Shown here one piece after another: positions 46,860 through 55,962 of a stretch of 64,000 bases of DNA (positions within the stretch are counted from its first letter, which is position 1; each line of letters begins with the position of its first letter). The notes under the pieces are model-generated. The model worked only from the letters and a program-made list of their open reading frames with translations, had not been told where the DNA came from and searched no databases. Both the position numbers and the translations under genes were made by a program. The stretch is from assembly GCF_900099735.1 (NCBI RefSeq), contig NZ_FNDT01000001.1, positions 186,001-250,000 on the forward strand. Reading direction: 5' to 3'. Origin of the DNA: Arthrobacter subterraneus (lineage in GTDB: Bacteria; Actinomycetota; Actinomycetes; Actinomycetales; Micrococcaceae).

Positions 46860-48019
46860 AGGTCCGCCTCTGCGTCGATATAGCGGCGGGCGACGCGGGG
46901 ACTGATCCGGGTGACGATCTCATAGTTGATCGACCCGCTGGCCCGGGCCCAGTCGTCGGCGGTGGGCGTTCCGTTGCCGTCGCCGAAGATCACCGCTTCC
47001 TGTCCCAGCGGGCTGTCTGCCGAGTCCGCGATCCCGGTTTCCTCGAAGTCGATGACGAGCTGGTCCATGGCGATCCGACCCACGACGGGGTAGAACCGGC
47101 CGCCGACCGCGACCGGCGCGCCGGTTGCCGCCCGCGGCACACCGTCGCCGTAGCCCACCGGGATGAGTCCCAGCGTGGTGCGCTTGTCCGTGAGGTAGGA
47201 CAGCCCGTAGGAGACGCCGTGGCCTGCCGGAACCTCCTTGCAGTTGGCGATGCTGGTCCGGAAGCTCATGGCCGGGCGAAGGCCGAGTTCCGCGGAGGAC
47301 TGCCCGCCGAAGGGCGAGAGTCCGTAGATTCCCAGGCCCACGCGCACCAGGTCGAAGTGCGCATCCGGCCGGGAGAGCGTGCCGGGCGTGTTGGCCAGGT
47401 GCCGTACTTCGAGGTCCACGCCCGCGTCTTCGGCCACTGCGACGGCGTCCCGGAAGCGTTCGATCTGGTGGTCGGTCTCGTCCCGGTCGGGCTCGTCGGC
47501 GACCGCAAGGTGGGAGAAGACGCCGACCACCCGGATGAGCCCGTGCTCCTGGTTTTCCAGCGCACGGCCGAGCAGCGCTTCCCACTGGTCCGGCGGGCAG
47601 CCGTTCCGGCCGAGCCCCGTGTCGATCTTCAGGTGCACGCGGGCGGGACGCTCAAGCCTCCGGGCCTCACTCACCACATGGGTCAGTTCCCAGCCGGAGA
47701 TCCCGAGGTCAATACCCAGCTCGATGGCCGCCGCGAAGTCGCTCGATTCGGTGTGCAGCCAGGCCAGGATGGGCGCTTCAATGCCCGCCTCGCGCAGTTC
47801 CACGGCTTCGGAGATGTGCGCAACACCAAGCCAGGCGGCGCCCGCCTCGAGCGCCGCCCTGGCCACGGGCACGGCACCGTGTCCGTAGCCGTCGGCCTTG
47901 ACCACTGCCATGACCCGCGCGGGGCTCGCAATTTCCGCGATATGCCGTACGTTGTGCCGCACCGCGGCGAGGTCGATGTCTACCCGCCGCTCGGGCACGG
48001 GACCTGCTGAAAAACTCAC
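46856..48019 (-). CDS. alr: Alanine racemase
   Basis: PLP enzyme supplying D-alanine for peptidoglycan. The 387-residue protein begins ERRVDIDLAAVRHNVRHIAE, with the PLP Lys in VMAVVKADGYGHGAVPVARA (about residue 42). HLKIDTGLGRNGC and the second-subunit catalytic Tyr in VSYGLSYLT lie further on, and near the end VGRIAMDQLVIDF. First gene of the five-gene unit ending in tsaD, as in many actinobacteria. Confidence 0.97.
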   Translation of the reverse strand: MSFSAGPVPERRVDIDLAAVRHNVRHIAEIASPARVMAVVKADGYGHGAVPVARAALEAGAAWLGVAHISEAVELREAGIEAPILAWLHTESSDFAAAIELGIDLGISGWELTHVVSEARRLERPARVHLKIDTGLGRNGCPPDQWEALLGRALENQEHGLIRVVGVFSHLAVADEPDRDETDHQIERFRDAVAVAEDAGVDLEVRHLANTPGTLSRPDAHFDLVRVGLGIYGLSPFGGQSSAELGLRPAMSFRTSIANCKEVPAGHGVSYGLSYLTDKRTTLGLIPVGYGDGVPRAATGAPVAVGGRFYPVVGRIAMDQLVIDFEETGIADSADSPLGQEAVIFGDGNGTPTADDWARASGSINYEIVTRISPRVARRYIDAEADL

Positions 48020-48118
48020 ACGCCCATTCTGTCAGTTTTGAACGGGCGGTCAGGAATCCGGGGGTGCGGAGCGCCAGGTGCCCTTGCGCTCAGCGTTCCG
48101 GCGGCGACACGATGGATC

Positions 48119-48916
48119 ATGACTTTCTCTCCCACAACAGCAATAGTCACCGGCTCCGACTCGGGCATTGGACGCGCAACTGCCGTGGCGCTCGCAGAAG
48201 CGGGCTGCGACGTCGGCATTACCTGGCATTCGGACCGGGAAGGAGCGGAGGAGACTGCCCGTCAGGTGGAGGCGGCAGGCCGGAAAGCGGCCGTGGCCCA
48301 GCTTGATACCACCGACATACCGGGTTGCGGCGACGTCATCGACCAGCTGGCGGACACGCTCGGCGGCGTCGATGTCTTCGTGAACAATGCCGGAACCGGT
48401 GACGGAACCCTCTTCCTGGATCTCGACTGGGACACCTGGCGCGGAACCGTGACAGCGAACCTGGACGGCGCGTTCGTGTGTATCCAGCGGGCCGCGAAGC
48501 GGATGGTCAGCGCAGGAAACGGCGGCCGCATCATCGCCGTGACGAGCGTCCACCAGGAGCAGCCCCGGGTCGGCGCCGCCGCCTATGACGCGTCCAAGCA
48601 CGGACTCGGCGGCCTGATCCGCACCATCGCGCTGGAGCTGGGCGACCGGGGCATCACGGCGAACGCCGTCCTGCCCGGTGAGATCGCCACTCCCATGACC
48701 GGCGCGGAGGATGAGGACCCCCATGAGATACGCCGGCCGGGGGTGCCGCTGGGACGCCCGGGTGACGCACGGGAAGTTGCTGCGGTGATCGCGTTCCTCG
48801 CCTCACCGGCCTCCAGCTACGTCACCGGAGCATCCTGGGTGGTCGACGGCGGCATGCTCCAGATGGGCCCCCAGGCGGGGTCCCACATCACCAGTGACGA
48901 CTGGCGGTCGGTCTGA
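48119..48916 (+). CDS. SDR-family oxidoreductase
   Basis: 265-residue short-chain dehydrogenase with AIVTGSDSGIGRATAVALAE, a second-strand His-Ser (TWHSDREG) that suggests NADP, the NNAG motif in VFVNNAGTGD, and catalytic AYDASKHGLGGLIRTIALEL. It resembles glucose/sugar dehydrogenase-like SDRs, but the substrate is unknown. ATG 48119 is taken as the start; the frame is open to 48038. Divergent from alr, convergent with the PfkB gene. Confidence 0.87.
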   Translation: MTFSPTTAIVTGSDSGIGRATAVALAEAGCDVGITWHSDREGAEETARQVEAAGRKAAVAQLDTTDIPGCGDVIDQLADTLGGVDVFVNNAGTGDGTLFLDLDWDTWRGTVTANLDGAFVCIQRAAKRMVSAGNGGRIIAVTSVHQEQPRVGAAAYDASKHGLGGLIRTIALELGDRGITANAVLPGEIATPMTGAEDEDPHEIRRPGVPLGRPGDAREVAAVIAFLASPASSYVTGASWVVDGGMLQMGPQAGSHITSDDWRSV

Positions 48917-48972
48917 CCGGCACGGCGTCCTAACCGGAGCCGACGTTCTGACCGAAGCCCGCGGAGGGCGCC

Positions 48973-50058
48973 TCAGGCGTCGGATTGCGTTGCGATCGTG
49001 GCGCTTGCCCGCCGGACCGCCTCGGCCGGGACGTGGGACACGATGTCCTCCAGGAAGGCGTAGCGGCGCAGCCACTGTTTGCGGACGCCGTCGCGCTCGG
49101 CGCTCACCCGGCGCCACCAGTCGGCAATGTCGCCCCAGCCCGGGGCGGCGAGCGACCCTCCGACCTCCTGAACCGACAGGGAGGCGCAAAGATTGGCGAA
49201 CGCCAGCCGGTCCGCCAGCGGCCACCCGGCCAGGTCTCCGGTGACGAAAGCGGCCCCGAAGCAGTCACCGGCTCCCGTGGGGTCATAGGCGTTGACCGGC
49301 AGCGCCGGCACCCATTCCTCCTCACCGGTAAGGGAGTCGACGGCGATGGCACCCTGCTGGCCGACGGTCACCACGGCGACGGGCACCCGGTCCGCGAGCG
49401 CGTACAGCGCAGCCCACGGGTCGCTGGTCCTGGTGTAGGCCATGGCCTCGGTTTCATTGGGAAGGAAAGCGTGGAAGTACCGGAGGGAATCCAGCGCGTC
49501 CGGAGACCAGGATCCGCTCGGGTCCCACCCGACATCCCCGAAGAGCCGCATCCCGAGCGCGTGTGCCGCCGGAACCCACGGCTCAACCTGGGGACCGACC
49601 TCCGCCATGGCCGCCCGGCAGCGCGGCAGGTCCGCGAGCAGCTCCGATGCGGACAGCGGTGAGGGGTGCCCGTGGGTGACCATGGACCGGTCGCGCGCCA
49701 CGGAGAGGGAGACCGTGACCGGTGAGTGCCACTGCTCGAAGGTCTGCGAGCGTGAGAGGTCCACGTGTTCCTGCCCCTGCAGGATGCTGCGGTTGAAGGC
49801 GCCGTAGCCGTCATCGCCGAAGGCAGCCGCCAGCGTGGTCCGCAGGCCCAGCCTGCTCGCGGCGATGGCCTGGTTGGCCACCCCGCCCGGGCAGGAGCCC
49901 ATCCCCTCGGCCCAGACCTCGGTCCCCGGCGTGGGCAGCGCATCCAGCCCGGTGAAGATAATGTCGAAGAACACCGAACCGGTGAGCAGGAGGTCGAACT
50001 CGGGGTCCTCGGAGGTTCGCGCGGAGGCAAGCGGGTCAAAGCGGTTCGGGGTGGCCAT
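48973..50058 (-). CDS. PfkB-family carbohydrate kinase
   Basis: 361-residue ribokinase-fold sugar kinase. The first signature lies at MGSCPGGVANQAIAASRLGL and the second, with the catalytic base Asp, in NAYDPTGAGDCFGAAFVTGD near residue 270. FLPNETEAMAYT forms part of the nucleotide site. Divergent from the GH4 glycosidase, 45 bp between starts, so the two are probably coregulated and used on the same phosphorylated or glycosylated sugar. Sugar not determinable. Confidence 0.9.
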   Translation of the reverse strand: MATPNRFDPLASARTSEDPEFDLLLTGSVFFDIIFTGLDALPTPGTEVWAEGMGSCPGGVANQAIAASRLGLRTTLAAAFGDDGYGAFNRSILQGQEHVDLSRSQTFEQWHSPVTVSLSVARDRSMVTHGHPSPLSASELLADLPRCRAAMAEVGPQVEPWVPAAHALGMRLFGDVGWDPSGSWSPDALDSLRYFHAFLPNETEAMAYTRTSDPWAALYALADRVPVAVVTVGQQGAIAVDSLTGEEEWVPALPVNAYDPTGAGDCFGAAFVTGDLAGWPLADRLAFANLCASLSVQEVGGSLAAPGWGDIADWWRRVSAERDGVRKQWLRRYAFLEDIVSHVPAEAVRRASATIATQSDA

Positions 50059-50103
50059 GTAGGGCACGATACCCCGCGGTTGCGGGGCAGGGAGGACATC
50101 ACC

Positions 50104-51459
50104 GTGCACACCATCAAGCTGGCCGTCATCGGGGGCGGAGGGTTCCGCGTTCCGCTGATCTACCGTGCACTGTGCTCGGGAGCCTTTGCCAGTCTGGTCG
50201 ACGAGGTGTGCCTGTACGACGCCGATCACTCCCGTTCAGCAGCAATCGCCCGCGTGGCGGCGGACCTGCCCCTGCCGGAGGGTGCCCGCCCGCCCCGGCT
50301 CACCGTCAACGATCGGCTGGAAGAAGCGTTGGCGGGGGCCGACGTCGTCTTCGTTGCCATCCGTCCCGGCGGCGCGGCCGGACGCGTACTCGATGAGCGG
50401 GCTGCGATCGCCGAGGGCGTTCTGGGCCAGGAAACAGTGGGCGCCGGCGGACTGTCCTACGCGCTGCGGTCCATCCCGGAGATGCTGACGATCGGGGAAT
50501 CGATCCGCACCACCTGCCCGGAGGCCTGGGTCATCAACTTCACCAACCCCGCCGGAATCATCACCCGGGCGCTCCAGCCGGTGCTGGGCGGGCGGGTCAT
50601 CGGAATCTGCGACTCCGCCTCGGGGCTGGTCCGCCGGGCTTCCCTCGCCGCCGGCGCGCCGCTGCCGTTCGGCACGCTGACCGGGGTGGATTACGTAGGC
50701 CTGAACCATCTGGGCTGGTTACGGGGGCTGAAGTACGACGGCGGCGACCTCCTGCCCGCACTCCTCGCCGACCCCGCCCGGCTGGCTTCCTTCGAGGAAG
50801 GGCGGGTTTTCGGTGTCCCCTTCCTACAGATGCTCGGGGTGCTGCCGAACGAGTACCTGTTCTATTACTACTTCCACGCCGAGGCGCGGCGCTCGGTCGC
50901 AGCCGCAGCCGAAACCCGCGGGGAGTCCCTGGTCCGGCAGCAGGCGGATCTGTACCCGTCGCTGCTCGCGGCGGAGGAGCCCTTCACCGTGTGGGAGTCC
51001 GCCCGGCGCGCCCGCGAGGAGGGTTACCTCGCCGAAGCCCGCACCGCCGAGGAAACCCGCGACGAGGCCGATCTCGCCGGCGGCGGGTACGAGCAGGTTG
51101 CCCTCACCGCGATGCGAGCCCTCCTCCGCGATGAGCCCGCCGAGCTGATCCTCAACGTGCGTAACGACGGCGCCGTCCTGCAACTGCCAGCCGACGCAGT
51201 TGTCGAGATCCCCGCACGCGTCACCGGGCGGGGCGCCGAGGCGCTGGCCGTCCGCGCCCCGACACCGCACCAGCTCGGACTGATGTCGCTGGTGTCAGGG
51301 GTGGAGCAGGACGTGATTGCCGCCGTCGTGCATGGCGACCGCGCGCTCGCCCTCCGGGCGTTCGCGCTGCATCCGCTGATCGATTCCGGTCACACCGCGC
51401 AGCGGCTGCTCCGCGGGTATGAGAAGGCGTTCCCCGGGCTGCCGGGCCTCTGGCGGTAA
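50104..51459 (+). CDS. 6-phospho-beta-glucosidase-like glycoside hydrolase family 4 enzyme
   Basis: 451-residue GH4 enzyme, which cleaves glycosides by an NAD- and metal-dependent redox mechanism. Motifs are the NAD loop KLAVIGGGGFRVPLIYRALC, DVVFVAIRPGGAAGR, GQETVGAGGLSYALRSIPEM, INFTNPAGIITRAL, the metal-binding Cys in IGICDSASGL and the His in GLNHLGWLRGL. The start GTG 50104 is preceded by GGGAGGA. GH4 members usually act on 6-phosphorylated disaccharides, fitting a kinase neighbour. It ends in a palindrome shared with another locus. Confidence 0.92.
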   Translation: MHTIKLAVIGGGGFRVPLIYRALCSGAFASLVDEVCLYDADHSRSAAIARVAADLPLPEGARPPRLTVNDRLEEALAGADVVFVAIRPGGAAGRVLDERAAIAEGVLGQETVGAGGLSYALRSIPEMLTIGESIRTTCPEAWVINFTNPAGIITRALQPVLGGRVIGICDSASGLVRRASLAAGAPLPFGTLTGVDYVGLNHLGWLRGLKYDGGDLLPALLADPARLASFEEGRVFGVPFLQMLGVLPNEYLFYYYFHAEARRSVAAAAETRGESLVRQQADLYPSLLAAEEPFTVWESARRAREEGYLAEARTAEETRDEADLAGGGYEQVALTAMRALLRDEPAELILNVRNDGAVLQLPADAVVEIPARVTGRGAEALAVRAPTPHQLGLMSLVSGVEQDVIAAVVHGDRALALRAFALHPLIDSGHTAQRLLRGYEKAFPGLPGLWR

Positions 51460-51486
51460 GGGGCGACGCCGCGTGTGCGGGCTCCA

Positions 51487-51562
51487 GACCCGGAAGTTTT
51501 GCGCAGCTCGGGTGACTCCGCCGCGCCGGGAGTCACCCGACCTGCGCAAAAATTCCCGGGGT
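51487..51562. repeat. Intergenic palindrome (dispersed element copy 2, likely two-way terminator)
   Basis: Arms ACCCGGAAGTTTTGCGCAG...GGGTGACTCC and its near-perfect complement around a short loop (GCCGCGCCG), filling the gap between the convergent GH4 and aldo/keto reductase genes. The core CCGGAAGTTTTGCGCA also occurs, on the other strand, in the palindrome at 18151-18225. Confidence 0.75.
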
Positions 51563-52609
51563 TTACGCCTCGAGCGCCTTGGCCCAGAGGTTGATGTCGG
51601 ATTCCACGGCGAACTCGTCGATCGCGTGGAGCTCACTCTCGCTGAAGTCCAGGTTTCTGATGGCGCCGACGCTGTCCTCCAGTTGTTTCACGCTTGATGC
51701 ACCGATCAGCGCGGACGTGATCGGTGACCCTTTGCCCTGCGGGCGGAGGATCCAGGCGATGGCCATCTGCGCGAGCGTCTGACCCCGGGACTCCGCTATG
51801 CCGTTCAGCCCACGGACGCGCCGGAGGTTGTCCTCGGACAGGTGGTCCTCGGAGAGCGACTTGTTGGACGCGGCGCGCGAGCCCTCCGGGACGCCGTCGA
51901 GGTACCTGCTGGTCAGCAGGCCCTGCGCCAGCGGGGAGAAGGCGATGGAGCCGGCCCCAACCTGCTCGAGCACCTGCGGCAGGTTCGGCTCACCGTTCTC
52001 CACCCACCGGTTGAGCATGGAGTAGGAGGGCTGGTGGATCAGCAGCGGGGTGCCAAGGTCACGGAGGATGGCGGCCGCCTCGGCCGTCCTTTCCGGCGAA
52101 TACGAGGAAATTCCGGCGTAGAGCGCCCGGCCCGAGCGCACCGCGGTGTCAAGTGCACCCATGGTCTCCTCGAGCGGTGTCTCCGGATCCGGGCGGTGGC
52201 TGTAGAAGATGTCAACATAGTCCAGCCCCATGCGGTTCAGCGACTGGTCGAGGCTGGCCAGCAGGTACTTGCGTGAACCGAAGTTGCCGTAGGGCCCGGG
52301 CCACATGTCATAGCCGGCCTTGCTGGAAATGACGAGTTCATCCCGGAACGGGCGGAAGTCGTCCTTCAGGTGGCGGCCGAAGTTGGTCTCCGCCGAACCG
52401 TACGGTGGCCCGTAGTTGTTGGCCAGGTCGAAGTGGTTCACGCCCAGGTCGAAAGCCCGGCGCAGGATGGCCCGCTGCACGTCGAACGGCTTGTCATCAC
52501 CGAAGTTGTGCCACAGGCCCAGCGAGACGGCCGGCAGGTGGAGGCCGCTGCGGCCAACTCGTCGGTACGGCATGGTGTCATAGCGGTTGTCCGCGGGGTG
52601 GAAAGTCAT
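51563..52609 (-). CDS. Aldo/keto reductase, YghZ/Gpr type
   Basis: 348-residue NADPH-dependent aldo/keto reductase. Start MPYRRVGRSGLHLPAVSLGLWHNFGD and the DLANNYGPPYGSAETNFGRH stretch, with catalytic Asp/Tyr, are characteristic of the YghZ (L-glyceraldehyde-3-phosphate reductase) subgroup. ISSKAGYDMWPGPYGNFGSR and FYSHRPDPETPLEETMGAL follow, and the NADP site SALIGASSVKQLE lies near the end. Probable role is reduction of methylglyoxal-like aldehydes. The same-strand monooxygenase gene ends 9 bp upstream. Confidence 0.93.
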   Translation of the reverse strand: MTFHPADNRYDTMPYRRVGRSGLHLPAVSLGLWHNFGDDKPFDVQRAILRRAFDLGVNHFDLANNYGPPYGSAETNFGRHLKDDFRPFRDELVISSKAGYDMWPGPYGNFGSRKYLLASLDQSLNRMGLDYVDIFYSHRPDPETPLEETMGALDTAVRSGRALYAGISSYSPERTAEAAAILRDLGTPLLIHQPSYSMLNRWVENGEPNLPQVLEQVGAGSIAFSPLAQGLLTSRYLDGVPEGSRAASNKSLSEDHLSEDNLRRVRGLNGIAESRGQTLAQMAIAWILRPQGKGSPITSALIGASSVKQLEDSVGAIRNLDFSESELHAIDEFAVESDINLWAKALEA

Positions 52610-52618
52610 GACTTCATC

Positions 52619-54208
52619 CTAGGTGGCTGAGTGCTGTGGCCACCGATCCGGCAGGAGGGAACGCAGGTGCGACACGGCGGTGTGCACCGGCGCCGCACCC
52701 GCAACAAACCCGTCAGGGCGCACGAGGTAGCAGAATCCCTCCGCCAGCCCCCTGCCGCCCGCAGCGGGGAAGGAATGCACCGGAACCTGCAGGGCGCGCC
52801 CGACGGCGGCAACCACCTCCGCATCCACCTCACCGTAGGTGTGGACCTGCCAGACGGCGGTGCGCAGGGCCTCGAAATTGGGGCCCGTCCATGGCAGCCG
52901 TCTTCCCACCACCCGGCCGCGCCGTCTGCGGCGGGAGCGCGCTGCAGGTGAGCGGACGCCGTCGTCAGTCGGTGACTCGCCCATCCAGTAGTGGATGCGG
53001 ATCTGTGAGAGGTAGCCGAACAGTCTCGGCGCAATCGGGAGCCGCGGAAGCAGCCGGATCGCTACGGGTGCAATCAGCCGGGGTGCCGTGCGCCGGACGG
53101 CGCGGGCAAGGCGATGGTCGGAGGTCACCAGGGCGAAGGCCCGGTCAGTGCTGTTCACCAGCCGGAGCGCCACCGGACGCCGCTCCGCCTCGTAGCGGTC
53201 GAGCAGCCGTTCGGAGGCGCGGCCCTGGAGTACGTCGGCCAGCTTGAACGCCAGGTTGTGGGCGTCCTGCAGGCCGGTGTTCATTCCCTGAGCGCCGACG
53301 GGCGAGTGCACGTGCCCCGCGTCGCCGGCGAGGAAGACGCCGCCCTGCCGGAAGCGGGCCGCTACGCGGTGGTGGATCCGGTAGGTCGAGAACCAGAGGG
53401 TCTCCGCGAAGGTGACGCCGAAAACGGTAGCCAGGCGTTGCCGCGCGAGTGACTCCGGGACTTCCTCACCGGGTGCGGTCCGCAGGACCCCGAGCAGCCG
53501 GTGGCGGCCTCCGGGTCCCATGGGAAACCCGAGCAGGAACTCCTCGGCACCGAACCTCAGGTTAACGCTGTCCCCGGCGACGCCGGAGACACCCAGGACG
53601 TCCGCCACATAGAACGTGTGCCCGTTGGTGAGGCCTTCGAACGAAATGCCGGAAAGCTTCCGTACCGCGGAGGATCCACCGTCCGCACCCACGCAGAACC
53701 GCGCACTGATCGTCAGCGGGCCGCCGGGCCCGCTGCACTCCGCGCGGATCCGATGGCCATCCCCGTCGGGCAGCCCGGCATCGCAGGGAAGCCCGCCCGT
53801 GCTCAGCCCGACCAGCGCGTGGTCCCACTCGACCGTCCCGCCGAGCTCCTCCAGCCGGTCCAGCAGGATGCGCTCGTTCCTGCTCTGCTCCAGCACGTGA
53901 AGGCCGGGGTAGGGCGTCAACCCGGTCCCGAACCTGCCGATAGGAACGGCGCCGAAGGACCGGCGCTCGTAGCCGGGGCGGATGGTGACCGCAGGGTATC
54001 CCTCCGCAAGAACCCGGTCCACCACGCCCAATTGGTCATAGATCTCCATGCTCCGCGAATGGACACCGAGCGCACGCGATTCCCGGGTGGGCCCCGCCTT
54101 GCCATCAACCACCACAGCAGCAACGCCGAGCTTCGCCAGCCAGGCGGCGAGCATCAGCCCGGTGGGACCGGCTCCGACTACGAGCACATCCGTGCTGAGC
54201 TCCCGCAT
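52619..54208 (-). CDS. FAD-dependent aromatic-ring monooxygenase
   Basis: 529-residue group A flavoprotein monooxygenase (FAD_binding_3). It has the dinucleotide fold VLVVGAGPTGLMLAAWLAKL, the Arg in LGVHSRSMEIYDQLG, the DG motif RFCVGADGGSSAVRKLSG, and the GD motif FLAGDAGHVHSPVGAQGMNT. The C-terminal third resembles the thioredoxin-like tail of phenol hydroxylases but is shortened. Such enzymes hydroxylate phenols or polyketides; no other aromatic catabolic gene is nearby, so the substrate is unknown. Confidence 0.9.
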   Translation of the reverse strand: MRELSTDVLVVGAGPTGLMLAAWLAKLGVAAVVVDGKAGPTRESRALGVHSRSMEIYDQLGVVDRVLAEGYPAVTIRPGYERRSFGAVPIGRFGTGLTPYPGLHVLEQSRNERILLDRLEELGGTVEWDHALVGLSTGGLPCDAGLPDGDGHRIRAECSGPGGPLTISARFCVGADGGSSAVRKLSGISFEGLTNGHTFYVADVLGVSGVAGDSVNLRFGAEEFLLGFPMGPGGRHRLLGVLRTAPGEEVPESLARQRLATVFGVTFAETLWFSTYRIHHRVAARFRQGGVFLAGDAGHVHSPVGAQGMNTGLQDAHNLAFKLADVLQGRASERLLDRYEAERRPVALRLVNSTDRAFALVTSDHRLARAVRRTAPRLIAPVAIRLLPRLPIAPRLFGYLSQIRIHYWMGESPTDDGVRSPAARSRRRRRGRVVGRRLPWTGPNFEALRTAVWQVHTYGEVDAEVVAAVGRALQVPVHSFPAAGGRGLAEGFCYLVRPDGFVAGAAPVHTAVSHLRSLLPDRWPQHSAT

Positions 54209-54225
54209 GGTGGCTTGACCTTCCG

Positions 54226-55962
54226 CTAGACCTTCAGGATCGCCGCTCCGTGAGCCGGAAGGGTGACCGTCCCGTCACCGATGGATTCACCGGGGGCGGT
54301 GCTGAGCAGGACCTTCCTTGCCGCCACCGGAACCTCCCGCTCAGCCTCTGCGAAATTCACGACGACGACGGTGCCTCCCCGGTGCAGCACCAGCCACTGC
54401 TGGTCCTCGTCAAAGTCAACGCTCACCGCGGTGAAGTCCGGGTTGTGCAGGTCCTTGTTCTCCCGGCGCAGCGCGATCAGGTCCCGGTACAGGTTCAGCA
54501 GCCGCGCCTGGTCGGGCCGTTCCTGCTCGCTCCAGTCGAGCTTCGCCGAAGCGAAGGTCTCCGGATCCTGGGGATTGGGCACCGTCTCCGGGTCCCAGCC
54601 CATCTTCTCGAATTCCCGCAGGCGCCCCTCGGCGGTTGCCTTGCCGAGTTCCGGTTCGGGGTGGGAAGTGAAGAACGGCCAGGGTGTTGCCGCACCGTAC
54701 TCCTCGCCCATGAACAGCATCGGTGTGAACGGACCGGCAATGTTGAGGACGGCGGCCTGGGCCAGCTGCACCGGAGGAAGCGTTGCGCTGATCCGGTCCC
54801 CCGCCGCCCGGTTGCCGATCTGGTCATGGTTCTGGGTACAGACCACGAGCTGGTGCAGGGTGTGCTTCGCCGGGTCGATGGGCCGCCCGTGCGAACGCTC
54901 GCGGAAGGAGGACCAGGTGCCGTTGTGGAAGAAGCCGTCCGTGTACACCTTGGCGAGGGCGCCGATCGAGTCGAAGTCCTCGTAATAGCCCACCGTCTCA
55001 CCGGTGACGTTGACGTGCGCGGCGTGGTGGAAGTCATCGCTCCACTGCCCCGCCAGCCCGTAGCCGCCGGCGCTGCGCGGTGCGATGAGCCGTGGGTTGT
55101 TCAGGTCAGATTCAGCGACCAGGAACAGGGGCTTGCCCAGTTCCGCAGCGCACCGGTCGGTCTCGACGGCGAATTCCTCGAGGATGTGGATGGCGCGTTC
55201 GTCATGCAGTGCGTGCACGGCATCGAGCCGCAGCCCGTCTACATGGAAGTCGCGGAACCACATGAGGAGGTTGTCGATCACATAGCGGCGCACCTCGTCA
55301 GACTGCGGCCCGTCCAGGTTCAGGGAATCACCCCACGTGTTGGCCTTGCCCTCGGTCAGGTAGGGCGCAAACTGCGTGATGTAGTTTCCGCTGGGACCGA
55401 GGTGGTTGTAGACAACGTCCTGGATGATGCCGAGCCCGCGCTGGTGGGCTGCGTCCACGAACCGCTGGTAGGCCTTGGGCCCGCCGTAGGTCTCCTGGAC
55501 GGCATACCAGAGCACGCCGTCGTAGCCCCAGTTGTGGGTGCCGTTGAAGGCATTGACCGGGAGCAGCTCAACGTACTGCACCCCGAGCCCGGCCAGATAA
55601 TCGAGCTTGCCGATCGCGGCGTCCAGCGTGCCCTCCGGCGTGAACGTTCCGATGTGCATCTCATAGATGACGTTTCCGTCCAGGCCGGGTGAGGCCCAGC
55701 CGCTGTCCCCCCAGGAGTAGGCTCCGGCGTCGAACGTGCGGGAGAGTGAATGCACGCCCTCCGGCTGCCGGCGGGAACGCGGATCCGGCACCGGGTCAGC
55801 GGCACCGTTGATCAGATACCCGTAGTCCACGTCACCGTCAGCCGGCGCACCCGGTGCCTCCCACCAGCCGCCGCTCCGGGACGTCATGGGGTATTGCTCA
55901 CCACCGGCCACGAGCGTCAGGGACTGCGCCTTGGGCGCCCACACATCAAACCTCGAACTCAT
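54226..55962 (-). CDS. treZ: Malto-oligosyltrehalose trehalohydrolase
   Basis: Releases trehalose from maltooligosyl-trehalose made by TreY. The 578-residue GH13 protein has an N-terminal CBM48-like domain ([20 protein letters not shown]), then [40 protein letters not shown], the nucleophile in [20 protein letters not shown], the acid Glu in [14 protein letters not shown], and the [16 protein letters not shown] block. Start shares one base with the treY stop. Confidence 0.96.
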   Translation of the reverse strand: MSSRFDVWAPKAQSLTLVAGGEQYPMTSRSGGWWEAPGAPADGDVDYGYLINGAADPVPDPRSRRQPEGVHSLSRTFDAGAYSWGDSGWASPGLDGNVIYEMHIGTFTPEGTLDAAIGKLDYLAGLGVQYVELLPVNAFNGTHNWGYDGVLWYAVQETYGGPKAYQRFVDAAHQRGLGIIQDVVYNHLGPSGNYITQFAPYLTEGKANTWGDSLNLDGPQSDEVRRYVIDNLLMWFRDFHVDGLRLDAVHALHDERAIHILEEFAVETDRCAAELGKPLFLVAESDLNNPRLIAPRSAGGYGLAGQWSDDFHHAAHVNVTGETVGYYEDFDSIGALAKVYTDGFFHNGTWSSFRERSHGRPIDPAKHTLHQLVVCTQNHDQIGNRAAGDRISATLPPVQLAQAAVLNIAGPFTPMLFMGEEYGAATPWPFFTSHPEPELGKATAEGRLREFEKMGWDPETVPNPQDPETFASAKLDWSEQERPDQARLLNLYRDLIALRRENKDLHNPDFTAVSVDFDEDQQWLVLHRGGTVVVVNFAEAEREVPVAARKVLLSTAPGESIGDGTVTLPAHGAAILKV

